NCBI GenBank assembly: GCA_025351545.1
Contig: JANXVQ010000583.1
Location: 1-6,297 of the forward strand
Direction of reading: 5' to 3'
DNA from: Spirosoma sp.
Lineage (GTDB): Bacteria > Bacteroidota > Bacteroidia > Cytophagales > Spirosomataceae
Length of the DNA: 6,297 bases
Below the pieces are notes generated by a model. That model saw only the letters and a program-made list of their open reading frames with translations, did not search any database and was not told where the DNA came from. The position numbers and the translations under genes are program-made. Each line of letters opens with the position of its first letter. Position 1 is the first letter of the stretch. Shown here piece by piece: positions 4,306-6,297 of this stretch.

Positions 4306-6297
4306 TTACGGTAAAGCAAAAGCCACATACGAGCCACCTGATTTGAGACCATAGCGGGTGCCTCCGGCAGCAATTGCGATGTACTGCTTTCCATCAACCA
4401 TATAGGTGATGGGTGTGGCAAAACCGCCGGCGGGCAATTTATATTCCCACACGATTTTGCCCGTTTTTTTGTCAAATGCACGAAGATTCTCGTCATATGT
4501 TGCAGCAATGAAAATTAATCCACCCGCTGTTACAATTGGACCACCATGATTTTCGGTGCCGGTCTGGACTGACCCGGTGGTTGGAGTGTTTTTCTTCGTT
4601 AGTTCCGGATATTCGCCTAGTGGTACTTGCCATAAATACTCGCCTGTGTTTAGATCAATGGCGTTTAACGTGCCCCATAGCGGTTTAATGGCCGGATAAT
4701 TATCCTGATCTCGAAACTGAGTATTGCCATTATTCAAATAAGGGGGTTTATATGGAAAGTCAGACCCTTCGGGTGTAGGCGTTGCCACAACTGAACTATG
4801 ACTATCATTGGCCGCTGTAGGCCGGGCGTCCAGCTTTAGCAAAAACCGAGTAATTGCTTCGCGATCTTCGCTGGAGAGATGACCGAAGGAAGGCATCCGA
4901 CCACGACCAGTTGATAGAATGGCGCTTATTTGCTCTTTTGTGAGCCGCTTACCTACATCGCTCAGGTCTGGATACGCCTGGGCTGTTTTGCTGGCATCAC
5001 CCGCTTTTCCATTCATGCCGTGGCATACCGCACAGTTGGTATTAAATAAATTTCCACCACGCGAGAGCGCAACGCCATCTGGCTGGGTACGAATGTCCCG
5101 CATTTTCAGCCACCAGAGCATCGTGTTGGCATTCTGATACAGGATACCGTCCGTATCGGCGGCATTGCCTCCCCATTCTGCTCCTCCGCCAAAGCCGTAA
5201 AATAGTGACCCTTCGAGGCTGGGCGGCATGTATTTACTGCCATGCCGACTGTTCTTAAACCGGTCAAGTACATAGGCATGGGCTTCGGGTGTACGGGTGG
5301 TAATTTCGTTTTCTGTTAACTCCTGCCGGACGAACGGAGCGGGTTTTGTCGGAACAGGTTGCGTGGGCCAGGGATGTTCGCCCGGCAGCGCGGGCGAGGT
5401 TGGAACGGGTACTTCGTTGACCGGAAACAGCGGCTTGCCGGTATCCCGGTCAAACACAAATACATAGCCATCTTTGGTGGTCTGAGCTACGGCATCGACC
5501 ATTCGGGGCCGACCGTCGGGGCCCTTGTGTTTAACCGTTATGAGATTGGGCGGACAAGGCAAATCACGATCCCACAAATCGTGGTGCACGGTTTGGAAAT
5601 GCCATACCCGCTTGCCCGTTTTTGCATTGATGGCGATAACGCAGTTAGCAAAAAGATTCTGGCCTTCGCGGGCACCGCCATAAAAATCAACCGAGGGCGA
5701 ACCGGTGCCCGCGTAAACCATTCCACGCTTTTCATCTAATACCATGCCGGCCCAGCAATTAGCTCCGCCTATTTTTTTGTACGAATCTTTTGCCCAGGTT
5801 TCGTAGCCGTATTCGCCGGGTAGCGGAATGGTGTGGAATACCCATTCGAGCTTGCCGGTGCGCACATTAAACGCCTGAATATAACCCGGAGGAGCATCGC
5901 CACCTTCACTAACGGCAGAGCCCGTAATTAGCAAATCTTTGTAAATGACGCCCGGTGTAGTAACACGTATAGAGAAGTTGGCTACATCATAGCCAAGCGT
6001 TTCTTTATCGCCAAGTCCTTCGTGTAGATCGACTGTGCCGTTCTTGCCAAAGCTCTCAATCAATTTTCCTGTCGAAGCATTTACGGCGTACAGGAAAGCG
6101 CCAACCGTATACAATATCCGTTTGTCGGGGCCATCTTCCCAATACATAACTCCACGAACGGGATGGAATCGGGGTTTCTTTTCGGGATCGGCGAACGGGT
6201 CAAATTGCCAGATTTGTTTTCCTGTGGCGGCATCCACAGCAAAAAGCTTCATTCTGGGCGACGTTCCATAAAGAACCCCTTTTATGACAATTGGCTG
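4306..6297 (-). CDS. PQQ-dependent sugar dehydrogenase with inserted cytochrome c domain (5' end outside window)
   Basis: 663 residues are visible; the frame is open to the right edge and begins QPIVIKGVLYGTSP, so the internal ATG at 6252 is not the true start. Perhaps 70-90 residues are missing, including any signal peptide. The protein resembles the PQQ beta-propeller of membrane glucose dehydrogenase (Gcd), which oxidises aldoses to lactones in the periplasm. Counting from the first visible residue, active-site marks include His45 and Arg48 in FHPVRGVMY, HHDLWD at 238-243 with the likely catalytic Asp, and Lys275 in TKDGYVFVFDRDTG. The C-terminal GGLIFIAATYDENLRAFD is also Gcd-like. Between two blades sits a cytochrome c domain (about 411-490): haem site CAVCH at 422-426 and Met468 in GRGRMPSFG as likely second ligand. 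This suggests direct electron transfer from PQQ to haem. It is the first visible gene of the operon with dgoK and the aldolase; its promoter lies outside the window. The exact sugar (glucose, galactose or another aldose) is unknown. Confidence 0.9.
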   Translation of the reverse strand, partial: QPIVIKGVLYGTSPRMKLFAVDAATGKQIWQFDPFADPEKKPRFHPVRGVMYWEDGPDKRILYTVGAFLYAVNASTGKLIESFGKNGTVDLHEGLGDKETLGYDVANFSIRVTTPGVIYKDLLITGSAVSEGGDAPPGYIQAFNVRTGKLEWVFHTIPLPGEYGYETWAKDSYKKIGGANCWAGMVLDEKRGMVYAGTGSPSVDFYGGAREGQNLFANCVIAINAKTGKRVWHFQTVHHDLWDRDLPCPPNLITVKHKGPDGRPRMVDAVAQTTKDGYVFVFDRDTGKPLFPVNEVPVPTSPALPGEHPWPTQPVPTKPAPFVRQELTENEITTRTPEAHAYVLDRFKNSRHGSKYMPPSLEGSLFYGFGGGAEWGGNAADTDGILYQNANTMLWWLKMRDIRTQPDGVALSRGGNLFNTNCAVCHGMNGKAGDASKTAQAYPDLSDVGKRLTKEQISAILSTGRGRMPSFGHLSSEDREAITRFLLKLDARPTAANDSHSSVVATPTPEGSDFPYKPPYLNNGNTQFRDQDNYPAIKPLWGTLNAIDLNTGEYLWQVPLGEYPELTKKNTPTTGSVQTGTENHGGPIVTAGGLIFIAATYDENLRAFDKKTGKIVWEYKLPAGGFATPITYMVDGKQYIAIAAGGTRYGLKSGGSYVAFALP

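Noticed and set aside
5359..5739. Plus-strand open frame of 126 codons inside the PQQ dehydrogenase
   Set aside because: It is fully antisense to strongly conserved propeller sequence including the HHDLWD motif; the composition is that of a shadow frame in GC-richer DNA.
6250..6252. ATG at 6252 as the true start of the PQQ dehydrogenase
   Set aside because: The frame continues 15 codons further to the window edge with family-typical sequence (GVLYGTSP), so the real start is upstream and outside the window.

Overview
The window carries a sugar-acid (aldonate) catabolic locus, with every recognisable gene on the minus strand, so transcription runs from right (6297) to left (1). Protein sequence style, scarcity of Shine-Dalgarno sites, and roughly 45-50% GC coding with AT-rich spacers point to a Bacteroidota member, most likely Cytophagales (Spirosoma-like). 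That placement is inference from protein resemblance; no marker gene is present.

Layout in transcription order. (1) 6297-4306: a PQQ-dependent sugar dehydrogenase of the membrane/glucose-dehydrogenase type, with a cytochrome c domain inserted in its propeller; its N-terminus lies beyond the right edge. (2) 4283-3276: 2-dehydro-3-deoxygalactonokinase (DgoK), 22 nt downstream with a purine-rich ribosome binding site. (3) 3279-2614: a KDPG/KDPGal-type aldolase, joined to dgoK by a 4-nt ATGA overlap. (4) 2614-2520: a compact palindromic element, a 27-bp perfect inverted repeat in which each arm is itself a hairpin. On the minus strand it presents two hairpins each followed by T-rich sequence, so it probably ends the first operon. 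(5) 2446-1151: a major facilitator transporter of the hexuronate/galactonate (ACS) type, with a GTG start. (6) 1137-142: a divergent 3-hydroxyacyl-CoA-dehydrogenase-fold oxidoreductase, 13 nt after the transporter. (7) 80-1: the first 26 codons of an IS transposase running off the left edge.

How the genes may work together (inference): the PQQ enzyme oxidises an aldose in the periplasm and passes electrons to its own haem. The transporter brings the resulting sugar acid into the cell. A dehydratase not in this window would make the 2-keto-3-deoxy acid, DgoK would phosphorylate it, and the aldolase would split it to pyruvate and glyceraldehyde 3-phosphate. The oxidoreductase is the least understood member and may act on a sugar acid rather than on an acyl-CoA.

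I did not see a defence system, CRISPR array, RNA gene or clearly new multi-gene system. The items most worth a second look are the nested palindrome, the divergent dehydrogenase and the cytochrome insertion.
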